A DNA stretch of 21,820 nucleotides, from the NCBI GenBank assembly GCA_002493325.1, contig DKYL01000013.1:1-21820 (forward strand). The letters are read 5' to 3'. Positions within the stretch are counted from its first letter, which is position 1. Every line of letters starts with the position of its first letter. The DNA comes from Ruminococcaceae bacterium UBA7101 (GTDB lineage Bacteria; Bacillota; Clostridia; Oscillospirales; Acutalibacteraceae). The notes under the pieces are model-generated. The model saw only the letters and a program-made list of their open reading frames with translations. It made no database searches and had not been told where the DNA came from. Below are positions 1 through 7,541 of the stretch, in pieces. A program made the position numbers and the translations under genes.

Positions 1-36
1 AAATATTAAGTTTTAAAAAAGATTAATAGATTGTTA

Positions 37-65
37 TTGCTATTTCTAAATAACACTTTTATACT
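37..65 (+). promoter_or_regulatory. Possible promoter of the response regulator gene
   Basis: TTGCTA (37-42) and TATACT (60-65) are separated by 17 bp, and the gene begins about 35 bp further on. The -10 is good and the -35 matches TTGACA at four of six positions. The first 99 bases hold nothing else that I can recognise; the region is very AT-rich, so a chance match is possible. Confidence 0.4.
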
Positions 66-99
66 TTAGATATATGAAAATAAAAATACGGTGGTAATA

Positions 100-762
100 A
101 TGAAACATATATTAATTGTTGATGATGATATATACATTTCAAATATGCTTTTTGAGGTATTAACAAAACAGGACTATAAGGTATCACGTGCTTATTCGGG
201 AACGGAGGCACTGCTGTTTTTAAAAAATGAAAAGCCGGATTTAATTTTGCTTGATTTAATGCTCCCCGGTATTACAGGTGAAGCGGTGCTTGAACAAATT
301 AAAAATATTCCGATAATTGTAGTCAGCGCAAAGGCAGATAGTGATGATAAGGTAAAGCTTTTATTAAATGGTGCGGTTGATTATATTACAAAGCCGTTTG
401 ATATAAATGAGCTGTCAGCAAGAATCTGTGTTCAGCTCAGAGATAATAATAAATCAAGTGATGATTTGCTATTTTTTGATGATATTATTATTGATAAATC
501 AAAATTTACGGTAGAAGTGAAGGATAAGGCAGTTAAGCTGACAAAAACAGAATTTGCTATTTTAAAGCTGCTTATGGAAAATTCTGAGCAGGTTATGACA
601 AAATCCGTTATACTCGACAAAATAAGTACTGATACGCCCGACTGTGTTGAAAGCTCTTTAAAGGTTCATATCAGCAATATCCGAAAAAAGCTTAAGGAAG
701 CAGGCGGTAAAAATTATATTGAAGCAGTCTGGGGTATTGGCTTTAAAATGAATCTTAACTGA
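100..762 (+). CDS. OmpR-family response regulator
   Basis: A two-component response regulator of 220 residues acting in the cytoplasm as a DNA-binding transcription factor. The receiver domain fills residues 1-110, with the acidic DDD cluster at 8-10, the phosphorylated Asp52 in LLDLMLPG, Ser76 and Lys98 in ITKPFD. A winged-helix output domain covers about 128-220 and contains the typical SSLKVHISNIRKKL recognition helix. An in-frame GTG at 91 would add three residues, but GGTGG at 90-94 is well placed as ribosome binding site for the ATG at 100, so I use that. The next genes encode an ABC exporter and a histidine kinase, so the regulator most likely takes phosphate from that kinase and controls the exporter. 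The direct repeat at 773-794 is its probable target. The family assignment is secure; the stimulus is not known. Confidence 0.93.
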   Translation: MKHILIVDDDIYISNMLFEVLTKQDYKVSRAYSGTEALLFLKNEKPDLILLDLMLPGITGEAVLEQIKNIPIIVVSAKADSDDKVKLLLNGAVDYITKPFDINELSARICVQLRDNNKSSDDLLFFDDIIIDKSKFTVEVKDKAVKLTKTEFAILKLLMENSEQVMTKSVILDKISTDTPDCVESSLKVHISNIRKKLKEAGGKNYIEAVWGIGFKMNLN

Positions 763-772
763 ATATTTACGC

Positions 773-810
773 TTTTCTTAACCGTTTTCTTAACTGTTGC
801 CTGCTAAAAT
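773..810 (+). promoter_or_regulatory. Activator-type promoter with a tandem repeat, for the ABC transporter operon
   Basis: TTTTCTTAAC occurs twice, at 773-782 and 785-794, with a period of 12 bp. A -10 box TAAAAT lies at 805-810, and no TTGACA-like box exists 16-18 bp before it; the second repeat occupies that place. Direct repeats at about one helical turn beside a missing -35 are typical of sites bound by OmpR-family activators. It is inferred, not shown, that the regulator at 100-762 binds here. Confidence 0.6.
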
Positions 811-840
811 GACGGTATCAAATAAAAGGAGGCATTCATT

Positions 841-1755
841 ATGGATTATGTTCTTGAAGCAAAGGCTTTGACTAAAAAATATAAGAATTTCAAAGCTCTT
901 GACGAACTGACCATGAAAATTCCGCAAGGCTCAATTTATGGTCTTGTGGGCAAAAACGGTGCGGGCAAAACAACCTTAATTCGCATTATCTGCGGATTGC
1001 AGAATCCAACATCGGGAGAATATATTCTCTATGGTAAAAAAAGCAATTCAAAAGGTATTACAAAGGCAAGGCGAAGAATAGGTGCTGTGGTTGAAACACC
1101 GTCAATCTATCTTGATATGACGGCAAAGGAAAATTTAAAGCAGCAGTTCAGAATTCTCGGTCTGCCGTCCTTTGATGGTATCGAAGATTTGCTGAAGCTG
1201 GTAGGGCTTGAGAATACAGGAAAGAAAAAGGCAAAACATTTTTCTCTCGGTATGAAGCAAAGATTAGGTATTGCTGTTGCGCTTGCAGGTGACCCTGACT
1301 TTTTGGTTTTGGATGAGCCTATAAACGGTCTTGACCCGCAGGGTATTGTTGAAATCCGTGAGTTAATATTGAAACTGAACAGAGAATTTAATATTACCGT
1401 TCTGATTTCAAGTCATATTCTTGATGAGCTTTCAAAGCTTGCAACGCATTATGGCTTTGTTGACTGCGGAAGAGTGGTAAAGGAAATCAGTGCAAAGGAG
1501 CTTGAAAATTCCTGCCGTAAGGCAATACGCATTGAGGTAACGGATATTAAAATGTTATCGCTTGTGCTTGATGAATTAAAAATAGAATACAGCATTATCT
1601 CCGACACAGGGGCTGATATTTATTCAGCAGTAAATGTATCACAGCTTGTTCTTAAACTGTCAGAGAAGGGCTGTGACGTCATTTCAATGGCAGAACGTGA
1701 TGAAAGCCTTGAGGGCTATTATATTAATCTTGTGGGAGGTAATGGAAATGACTAA
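841..1755 (+). CDS. ABC transporter ATP-binding protein, BcrA/lantibiotic-immunity type
   Basis: A 304-residue ATPase subunit of an ABC-2 type exporter. The Walker A motif GKNGAGKTT is at about residues 37-45, the signature is SLGMKQRLG, and Walker B is FLVLDEPINGLDP. The SLGMKQRL form of the signature and the roughly 90-residue C-terminal extension are usual for the BcrA/SpaF/NisF-like group, which exports or expels peptide antibiotics. A strong AAGGAGG lies 7-8 bp before the ATG. The reading frame overlaps the start of the permease gene by 8 bp, pointing to translational coupling. Peptide-antibiotic resistance is a fair inference from the neighbouring two-component genes; the same ATPase type also serves other exporters. 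Confidence 0.9.
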   Translation: MDYVLEAKALTKKYKNFKALDELTMKIPQGSIYGLVGKNGAGKTTLIRIICGLQNPTSGEYILYGKKSNSKGITKARRRIGAVVETPSIYLDMTAKENLKQQFRILGLPSFDGIEDLLKLVGLENTGKKKAKHFSLGMKQRLGIAVALAGDPDFLVLDEPINGLDPQGIVEIRELILKLNREFNITVLISSHILDELSKLATHYGFVDCGRVVKEISAKELENSCRKAIRIEVTDIKMLSLVLDELKIEYSIISDTGADIYSAVNVSQLVLKLSEKGCDVISMAERDESLEGYYINLVGGNGND

Positions 1756-2587
1756 ACTTTTATCTGCTAATTTTTCCCGCCTTATGCGTGACAAAATGTT
1801 TTGGCTTGTATCTGCTTTTATATTTATTTTATCTGCTTTTATGATAACTAAAAGCGGAATGTCTGTATCGGATATTGATACAGAAAATAATGTAAAAACG
1901 CTCAATGCAGTCTATTTTAACATACTGCCGATATTCAGCTTTTTTTATGCAGTATTTATTTCGTTTTTCATTGGTACAGATTACAGTGACGGTACAATAA
2001 GAAATAAAATTGTAATCGGTCACAGCCGTACAGACATTTACTTTGTAAATTATATTACCTGCTTTACAGGCTCACTTGTAATTTTAACAGCAATGCTGAT
2101 TGGCTGTGCCTTTGGTGTTCCGTTCTTTGGTTATTGGCAGGGCGAAATAAAGGCTTATTTGTTAGTTGCCTTGCTTTGTGTTCTAATAACAGCAGTGTTA
2201 ACAGCAATTTTAACAATGATAAGTATGCTGTCATCAAATAAGGCAATAACAGTTGTTTTAACCATTACTGTCAGTCTTGCATTGGTTCTGATAGCCAGCA
2301 GTATTTATAATGTTTTACTTGAGCCTGAATTTTCCCGTGACTTTGTTTCTCTTTCGGCAGACGGTGAGGCTGTATTTGGTCCCGAAAAACCAAATCCTGC
2401 TTATGTTACCGGCTGGGAAAGAAAAATTGATGAATGGCTTTTGCAGTTTCTCCCTACAGGTCAAAGTATTTTAATTGCAAATGAGGAGATTACAAATCCT
2501 CTGATTAATATTCTCTATTCCGTTTTGCTTACAGCAGCAGTAAATATCTGCGGTGTGTTTGCTTTCAGAAAAAAGGATTTAAAATAA
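1748..2587 (+). CDS. ABC-2 type permease
   Basis: The membrane partner of the preceding ATPase, 279 residues. It has about six hydrophobic segments: one near residues 17-37, then a pair around 60-85 and 100-130, two in the 140-190 stretch, and the last just before the C-terminus (ILYSVLLTAAVNICGVFAF). A large hydrophilic loop precedes the last helix. The open frame extends upstream to 1634, but that part overlaps the ATPase. GGGAGGT at 1734-1740 is spaced 7 bp from the ATG at 1748, so this start is preferred over the in-frame ATG at 1742. The protein resembles BcrB/LanE-like permeases in size and layout, with little sequence conservation to go on. Confidence 0.85.
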   Translation: MTKLLSANFSRLMRDKMFWLVSAFIFILSAFMITKSGMSVSDIDTENNVKTLNAVYFNILPIFSFFYAVFISFFIGTDYSDGTIRNKIVIGHSRTDIYFVNYITCFTGSLVILTAMLIGCAFGVPFFGYWQGEIKAYLLVALLCVLITAVLTAILTMISMLSSNKAITVVLTITVSLALVLIASSIYNVLLEPEFSRDFVSLSADGEAVFGPEKPNPAYVTGWERKIDEWLLQFLPTGQSILIANEEITNPLINILYSVLLTAAVNICGVFAFRKKDLK

Positions 2588-2597
2588 AGGATTTATT

Positions 2598-3497
2598 ATG
2601 GATTTTTGGTTATGGATTGTAATTGCAGTATTAACGATAATTATTGCGGTACTGATATTTAAAATCCGGTTGCTTCAAAAAAGCGCTGATGAAATTATTG
2701 ATGAGTTTTCCAACAGAATAAAAACCGATACAAACACGGTTATTGACATATCCTGCCGTGACAGACATATGTGCAGGTTGGCAAATGATATAAATAAGGA
2801 ACTGAAAAAGCTCAGAGCAGAAAGAAGAAAATTTCAGCAGGGTGATTTGGAGCTGAAAGAGGCAGTTACAAATATTTCACACGATTTGCGTACACCGCTT
2901 ACAGCTATATGCGGTTATCTCACTTTGCTTGAAAATGAGGAAAAATCACCTGAGGCAGAAAACTATATAGAAATCATATCTTCACGTGTACAGGTGCTCA
3001 AGCAGTTAACAACGGAGCTTTTCAGGTATTCGGTTATATCCTCGACCTTTAACAATGAAAAACCCGAAAGGCTTGAATTGAACAGCGTGCTTGAGGAAAG
3101 CATTGCTGCTCATTATGCCCTGATTCGTCAGCACAATATTGTACCGGATATTTCAATAACCGAAAGAAAAATAGTTGGTAATTTTAATAAAAATGCACTG
3201 CTGAGAATTTTTCAGAATATAATCAGCAATGCAGTAAAATACAGTGACGGTGATTTAAAAATAGAGTTAAAGGACAGCGGAGAAATCATTTTTTCAAACC
3301 ATGCAAAGGGGCTTGACGAGGTGCAGGTGGGCAGATTGTTTGACCGCTTTTATACCGTACAGGCTGCCGATAAATCAACAGGGCTTGGTCTTTCCATTGC
3401 AAAAATGCTGACACAGCAGATGAACGGCTCTATTTATGCAGATTATACAGAAAATATGTTAAATATCCATATAAAATTCCCCGTGATATTAAAGTAA
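2598..3497 (+). CDS. Sensor histidine kinase without an extracellular sensor domain
   Basis: A 299-residue kinase. Residues 4-23 form one membrane helix, and no second helix, extracellular loop or clear HAMP domain follows. The HisKA domain carries the phosphorylated His95 in SHDLRTPLT. The ATPase domain has the N box with N207 and N211 (NIISNAVKYS) and the G2 box STGLGLSIAK at 260-269. The usual DxGxG G1 box is replaced by a serine/asparagine stretch (IFSNHAKGL). This layout is seen in kinases that work with peptide-antibiotic ABC exporters, where the transporter may do the sensing. It starts 10 bp after the permease gene, with AAAGGA 6 bp before the ATG, and closes the operon. Confidence 0.9.
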   Translation: MDFWLWIVIAVLTIIIAVLIFKIRLLQKSADEIIDEFSNRIKTDTNTVIDISCRDRHMCRLANDINKELKKLRAERRKFQQGDLELKEAVTNISHDLRTPLTAICGYLTLLENEEKSPEAENYIEIISSRVQVLKQLTTELFRYSVISSTFNNEKPERLELNSVLEESIAAHYALIRQHNIVPDISITERKIVGNFNKNALLRIFQNIISNAVKYSDGDLKIELKDSGEIIFSNHAKGLDEVQVGRLFDRFYTVQAADKSTGLGLSIAKMLTQQMNGSIYADYTENMLNIHIKFPVILK

Positions 3498-3503
3498 TAT
3501 TAC

Positions 3504-3532
3504 TTGTAAAATAAAATGACCTATTGTATAAT
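3504..3532 (+). promoter_or_regulatory. Promoter of the LCP-like/folate operon
   Basis: TTGTAA (3504-3509), a 17-bp spacer and TATAAT (3527-3532) lie in the only gap between the kinase gene and the next gene. Transcription would begin near 3539, giving a leader of about 15 bases with GGGAGG as ribosome binding site. No riboswitch can fit in such a leader. Confidence 0.65.
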
Positions 3533-3553
3533 GATTTTTCAGGGAGGTGCGAA

Positions 3554-4483
3554 ATGAGAATTTTTAAAAACAGAGGCGACATATATTTCTCAAAATCAAA
3601 TAAAGAAAAGTCAACAGAGCAGAAAATTCTGATTATTGCACTTGCTGTTATTATTGTTTTTACTATAATTTTTGTGCTTGCATTAAGCATAAAAAATGAT
3701 TTCAGTGCAAAAAAGTTTTTTGAACCTGAAAATCTTAAAATAACAAGCCGGAATGTATCGGATAATGCAGATGAGGCAGAGATTCCTGAGGTCAGCGGAA
3801 AGCGCAACTTTATTACGCTGGTTCATAAGGATAATGAGCTTTTGTTTACGGCACTGGTTCAGGTTGATATGGACAATAAGTCCTATAAGGCGGCATTGCT
3901 GAAGGCTGCTACTGAGATTGACGGAAATAATCTCAATGAAATATTCAAATCCTCAGGTGCTGAAAATGTGAAAAAAGCAATTGACACTTATATCGGTACG
4001 GATTTTGATTATTATATTTCAATGGAAAGTGCTGATTTTGAAGAATTTTTCAATGAGCTTGGAAGTATTAATTATCCGATATTAAATGACATCAAGTACA
4101 GGAAAAATGACAGTCCTGTAACCTATTCATTAAAAATAAATTCAGGTGAGCAGAATATTGACGGAAAGTATTTTATTAATTTGATAAGATATTATCTTGA
4201 TGCAGAAAACAGCTCATCACAGGCAAGCGAGCTGCTCCTTGCAAGCCTTTCACAGCAGTTGAACAGTGAAAATGCACAAATCAGTGAAAAGCTTTTCAGA
4301 GAGTTTGTTTCATTGTCAGACACAAATATATCCGTGCGTGATTTTTCACTTGCAGGTGACAGACTCAGTGTTATCGGCAATGATTTGGTTGCAAAGGGTG
4401 TTTATAACGCACAGGCAGGCTATGACGGCAATAGGCTGACGGATGACAGCTTAAAAAAGATAAAGGGTTATTTTGTTAAATAA
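3554..4483 (+). CDS. Membrane-anchored protein with a divergent LytR-CpsA-Psr-like domain
   Basis: A 309-residue protein with a short basic cytoplasmic tail, one membrane helix at about residues 24-46 and an outer domain. Parts of the outer domain resemble the LCP fold: a strand pair around 86-106 (FITLVHKDNELLFTALVQVD), the helix and strand VKKAIDTYIGTDFDYYISM followed by FEEFFNELGSINYPI, and SGEQNIDGKYFINLIRYYLD near 197-216. LCP enzymes join teichoic acids or polysaccharides to peptidoglycan. The usual PRD arginine motif after the second strand reads LKAATEI here, and the R-x-R pair of the later motif is missing, so ordinary catalysis is doubtful. GGGAGG precedes the ATG at 3554; an upstream in-frame ATG at 3524 lies within the promoter. 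It is the first gene of the folate operon, for reasons the sequence does not show. Confidence 0.65.
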   Translation: MRIFKNRGDIYFSKSNKEKSTEQKILIIALAVIIVFTIIFVLALSIKNDFSAKKFFEPENLKITSRNVSDNADEAEIPEVSGKRNFITLVHKDNELLFTALVQVDMDNKSYKAALLKAATEIDGNNLNEIFKSSGAENVKKAIDTYIGTDFDYYISMESADFEEFFNELGSINYPILNDIKYRKNDSPVTYSLKINSGEQNIDGKYFINLIRYYLDAENSSSQASELLLASLSQQLNSENAQISEKLFREFVSLSDTNISVRDFSLAGDRLSVIGNDLVAKGVYNAQAGYDGNRLTDDSLKKIKGYFVK

Positions 4484-4501
4484 AAAATAAGCGGTGATTT
4501 T

Positions 4502-5059
4502 ATGGATAAAGAAAAAATTGAAAAGGCAGTAAGAGAAATTCTGATTGCAGTGGGTGAAGACCCTGACAGAGCAGGACTGCTTGAAACACCACGCAGAGTG
4601 GCAAATATGTATGAGGAATTATTTGCAGGACTCAGCGAAGACCCCCATCAGCATTTGAAATTTTTTGATGAAAAGTCAAATGATGAGCTTGTTATTGTAA
4701 GGGATATTCCCTTCAGCTCAATGTGTGAACACCATCTCCTGCCGTTTGTGGGTAAGGCGCATATTGCTTACATTCCCAGCGATAACAAAATAATCGGTCT
4801 TTCAAAGCTTGCAAGAATTGTTGATAACTTTGCAAAAAAGCCACAGGTGCAGGAAAGGCTCACCCACGATATAGCCGATTTTTTAAATGATAATTTAAGT
4901 CCTAAGGGAGTTGCTGTTATTATTGAGGCAGAGCATATGTGTATGTCAATACGCGGTGCAAAGGCTTCAGGCTCACAGACACAGACCTCAGCACTCAGGG
5001 GAATACTCAGAAACGATGCACGTTCAAGAGCAGAGGTATTGGCTCTGCTTAATAAATAA
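4502..5059 (+). CDS. folE: GTP cyclohydrolase I
   Basis: A 185-residue FolE of the zinc-dependent type IA, which turns GTP into dihydroneopterin triphosphate and formate, the first step of folate synthesis. The zinc ligands are all present: Cys75 and His78 in SMCEHHLLPF, and Cys147 in EAEHMCMSIRG. Other family motifs are ETPRRVA near residue 28, IGLSKLARIVD near 98, RLTHDIADFL near 119 and SQTQTSALRG near 157. The length matches the bacterial enzyme core. The gene starts 18 bp after the LCP-like gene with only a weak GCGGTGA ribosome binding site, and folP follows 17 bp later, so all are probably one transcript. Confidence 0.97.
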   Translation: MDKEKIEKAVREILIAVGEDPDRAGLLETPRRVANMYEELFAGLSEDPHQHLKFFDEKSNDELVIVRDIPFSSMCEHHLLPFVGKAHIAYIPSDNKIIGLSKLARIVDNFAKKPQVQERLTHDIADFLNDNLSPKGVAVIIEAEHMCMSIRGAKASGSQTQTSALRGILRNDARSRAEVLALLNK

Positions 5060-5076
5060 TGCAGAAAGAATAATAT

Positions 5077-5880
5077 ATGATTTGGAATTGCAGAAACAAA
5101 CAGATTGAATATGGTGAAAAGGTGCTTGTAATGGGCATTGTCAATGTTACGCCTGACAGCTTCAGTGACGGCGGTGATCATTTTTCTGCACCTGATGCGG
5201 TTGAATGTGCTCTCCGGCTTGAGGCAGAGGGTGCTGATATCATTGACATTGGAGGTCAGTCCACAAGACCCGGTCACACACCTGTAAGTGATACGGAGGA
5301 ATGGGCAAGGCTTGAGCCTGTTTTAAAAGCACTTGAAGGGAAATTATCTGTTCCCGTTTCGGTTGATACATATTATCCTCCAGTGGCTGAGAATGCCCTT
5401 AAATCGGGTGCAGACATCATAAACGATGTCAGTGGTGTAATATCTCGGAAAATGGCGGAAATCGTCAAATTTTACCGTGCAGGCTGGATTTTAATGCATA
5501 ATGGTGCAGGTACACCTGATGATGTCAGGGATTTTTTTGAAAAATCAGTTGAGGAATGCTTAAAGTTCGGCATTGATAAATCACAGCTATGCCTTGATAT
5601 GGGTATAGGCTTCGGTAAAAGCTATGAGGAAAGTATGTACCTTCTTGCAAATGTAAGCAGATATAAAATTGACGGTTTTCCTCTTCTTCTCGGCACATCA
5701 AGAAAAAGAGTAATCGGTCAGGGCAGTGAGCAGGATAATCCTAAAGAACGTGTTTACGGCAACATAGCTGCCGATACAGCGGCAATTTTAGGCGGTACCG
5801 ATATTATTCGAGTTCACGATGTAAAAAATGAAAAGCAGGGCATTTTAATGGCTCAGAATATGAAAGGCTTTATTTTGTAA
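5077..5880 (+). CDS. folP: Dihydropteroate synthase
   Basis: A 267-residue TIM-barrel enzyme joining dihydropterin pyrophosphate and p-aminobenzoate, and the target of sulfonamides. The sequence shows NVTPDSFSDGG at 23-33 (pyrophosphate loop), DIGGQSTRPG, the Asp-Thr pair in VSVDTYYP, ADIINDVSG, LDMGIGFGK, LGTSRKRVIG with the conserved Ser-Arg-Lys, and the terminal RVHDV. The start at 5077 is the only one that keeps a normal N-terminus; the ribosome binding site is weak (AGAAAG). The stop codon overlaps the folB start by one base (TAATG), so translation is probably coupled. Confidence 0.97.
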   Translation: MIWNCRNKQIEYGEKVLVMGIVNVTPDSFSDGGDHFSAPDAVECALRLEAEGADIIDIGGQSTRPGHTPVSDTEEWARLEPVLKALEGKLSVPVSVDTYYPPVAENALKSGADIINDVSGVISRKMAEIVKFYRAGWILMHNGAGTPDDVRDFFEKSVEECLKFGIDKSQLCLDMGIGFGKSYEESMYLLANVSRYKIDGFPLLLGTSRKRVIGQGSEQDNPKERVYGNIAADTAAILGGTDIIRVHDVKNEKQGILMAQNMKGFIL

Positions 5881-6239
5881 TGGATAAAATTTTAATTCGT
5901 GATTTAAAGATATTTGCATATCACGGTGTCAATCCCGAGGAAAAGGAAGAGGGTCAGCATTTTGTTTTTGATATTGATATGGATGTCAATATGACAAAGG
6001 CGTGCCACAGTGATAATGTTGAGGATACCGTAAGCTATGCAAAGGTCATAAAAACCGTTACACGTGTTGTAACAGAAAAAAAATATGATTTGCTCGAAAA
6101 GGTTGCACAGGTGACAGCAGATGTAATACTCAGCGAATATCCTGATATATTTAATGTTCTTATTACTCTTAAAAAGCCTGAAGCACCGATGAAAGCCGAT
6201 TTCGGCTGGGTTGGGGTTCAGATATTCAGAGAAAGGTAA
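5880..6239 (+). CDS. folB: Dihydroneopterin aldolase
   Basis: A 119-residue FolB that cleaves dihydroneopterin to hydroxymethyl-dihydropterin and glycolaldehyde in the cytoplasm. Family features are IRDLKIFAYHGVNPEEKEEG at the N-terminus, with the conserved Tyr-His-Gly, then VSYAKVIKTV in the middle, LLEKVAQVTADVIL, and VLITLKKPEAPMKADF with the conserved lysine of the active site near the C-terminus. The length is normal. The ATG overlaps the folP stop by one base and has no ribosome binding site of its own beyond the folP coding end, so it should depend on folP translation. Confidence 0.95.
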   Translation: MDKILIRDLKIFAYHGVNPEEKEEGQHFVFDIDMDVNMTKACHSDNVEDTVSYAKVIKTVTRVVTEKKYDLLEKVAQVTADVILSEYPDIFNVLITLKKPEAPMKADFGWVGVQIFRER

Positions 6240-6267
6240 AAACGGCACTGACGTGCTGTAAAGCGTT

Positions 6268-6747
6268 ATGGAATATATTTTAAGTGTGGGTACGAATATC
6301 GGCGACAGAAAAGCCAATATTAATAAATGTATTGATTGTATCAATCTTCTGCCCTATACAGATGTTGTTAATCAGTCAAGAATTTATGAAACCGAGCCTG
6401 TGGGCTACGCAAGACAGGAAAATTTTTATAATATTATTTTAAAGGTTGAATCCATCTTTGAGCCGCACGAAATGCTTGGTGCGTGCCTGGGTATTGAGGC
6501 AGGCTTCGGCAGACTGCGGACTGTTCGCTATGGTCCGAGGATAATTGATATTGATATTATTTTTGCTGAGAATGAAAAAATTGAAAGCAGAAATCTTCTT
6601 GTTCCGCATCCGAGATACAGCGAAAGACGCTTTATTCTTGAACCGATGCTTGACCTGTTTCCTGACGGAAGGGTTTATGGCACAAATATAATGCCATTTA
6701 TTGAAAAGCTCGAGGGACAGGATGTATTTCCTGTTGAAGAGCAGTAG
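6268..6747 (+). CDS. folK: Hydroxymethyl-dihydropterin pyrophosphokinase
   Basis: A 159-residue HPPK that passes pyrophosphate from ATP to the hydroxymethyl group of the pterin, making the substrate of FolP. Seen are the N-terminal SVGTNIGDR, YETEPVGYARQENFYN, and the substrate and metal-binding segment RYGPRIIDIDIIF with its two conserved aspartates, then VPHPRYSERRFILEPM. A TAA at 6259-6261 lies in frame just upstream, so ATG 6268 is the only possible start, yet no convincing ribosome binding site is visible in the 28-bp gap from folB. It is the last gene of the operon; folA, folC and the p-aminobenzoate genes are not in the window. Confidence 0.96.
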   Translation: MEYILSVGTNIGDRKANINKCIDCINLLPYTDVVNQSRIYETEPVGYARQENFYNIILKVESIFEPHEMLGACLGIEAGFGRLRTVRYGPRIIDIDIIFAENEKIESRNLLVPHPRYSERRFILEPMLDLFPDGRVYGTNIMPFIEKLEGQDVFPVEEQ

Positions 6748-6752
6748 AGAAT

Positions 6753-6795
6753 AAAAAAACAAAGCCACGAAAATTTTCGTGGCTTTGCTGTTTAT
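6753..6795. terminator. Bidirectional terminator between folK and thiZ
   Basis: A perfect 28-bp palindrome at 6760-6787 (arm CAAAGCCACGAAAA) forms a 14-bp stem. A run of seven A at 6753-6759 gives a U tail for transcripts from the minus strand, and a T-rich stretch follows on the plus strand. It separates two convergent operons. Confidence 0.9.
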
Positions 6796-7539
6796 TTATA
6801 TATTACCAAGGGCATTAATTACCTGTTTTTTATATTCTAAAAAATCAGGTGTCAAATTAAAATCACTGCTCCGTGGTTTTGGTTGATTAATTCTGATTTC
6901 ATCGGTTATTTTTCCCGGCTTGCCTGACAGAATTAAAATTCTGTCGGAAAGCAGAACAGCCTCGTCAATATCGTGGGTTATGAAAATCGTTGATAAATCA
7001 ATTTTTTCCATCACTGACAGATACCAGGAATGCATTGCTCCCTTTGTGATTGTGTCAAGTGCACTGAAAGGCTCGTCAAGGAGTGCAACGCCATTTGATG
7101 CCAGATAAGTCCTGAGCAGTGCTGCTCTCTGACGCATACCGCCGGAAAGCTGTGCAGGGTAATAATTTTCGGTGCCTTCAATACCGAACTCGGCAAAGTG
7201 TGCAAGTGCACATTCTCTCGCATCTGCTTTCTTTTTGCCTGAAAGCACAAGGGGCAGTGACACATTATCCACTATTTTTTTATATGGCAGAAGTAAATCC
7301 TTTTGCAGCATATAGCTGATTTGACCGGGCTTGCCGCTGATGTCCTCACCCTGCAGAATAATCTGACCGCTGTCAGCCTTATCTATTCCTGAAATACAGT
7401 TGAACAGCGTTGTTTTTCCTGCACCGCTTACACCCAGCAGGGACACAAGCTCACCCTTGTTAAGGGTGAGGCTTACGTTCTCAATGATTCTGTTTTCGCC
7501 AAAGCTTTTTGTAATATTTTTAACAGATAAAATTTCCAT
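6796..7539 (-). CDS. thiZ: ABC transporter ATPase for thiamine pyrimidine precursor
   Basis: A 247-residue ATPase of the nitrate/sulfonate/taurine importer group. Walker A is GVSGAGKTT near residue 37, the signature LSGGMRQRAALL, and Walker B VALLDEPFSALD, followed by the switch His in FITHD. It begins two bases after the thiY stop and is the last gene of the operon. Because it pairs with a ThiY-type binding protein, it should energise uptake of HMP or its formylaminopyrimidine relative; sequence alone does not separate it from SsuB/TauB ATPases. Confidence 0.88.
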   Translation of the reverse strand: MEILSVKNITKSFGENRIIENVSLTLNKGELVSLLGVSGAGKTTLFNCISGIDKADSGQIILQGEDISGKPGQISYMLQKDLLLPYKKIVDNVSLPLVLSGKKKADARECALAHFAEFGIEGTENYYPAQLSGGMRQRAALLRTYLASNGVALLDEPFSALDTITKGAMHSWYLSVMEKIDLSTIFITHDIDEAVLLSDRILILSGKPGKITDEIRINQPKPRSSDFNLTPDFLEYKKQVINALGNI

Positions 7540-7541
7540 AA

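Noticed and set aside
3498..3553. A folate riboswitch ahead of the fol operon
   Set aside because: The predicted leader is only about 15 bases, too short for any aptamer.
4768..5277. Open frame of 169 codons on the minus strand
   Set aside because: It lies opposite folE and the start of folP, which are unmistakable. Its translation has no recognisable motif and no ribosome binding site was seen.
6760..6787. 28-bp perfect palindrome as a possible protein-binding site
   Set aside because: It stands between the ends of two converging genes and is flanked by A and T runs, so a two-way terminator explains it fully.
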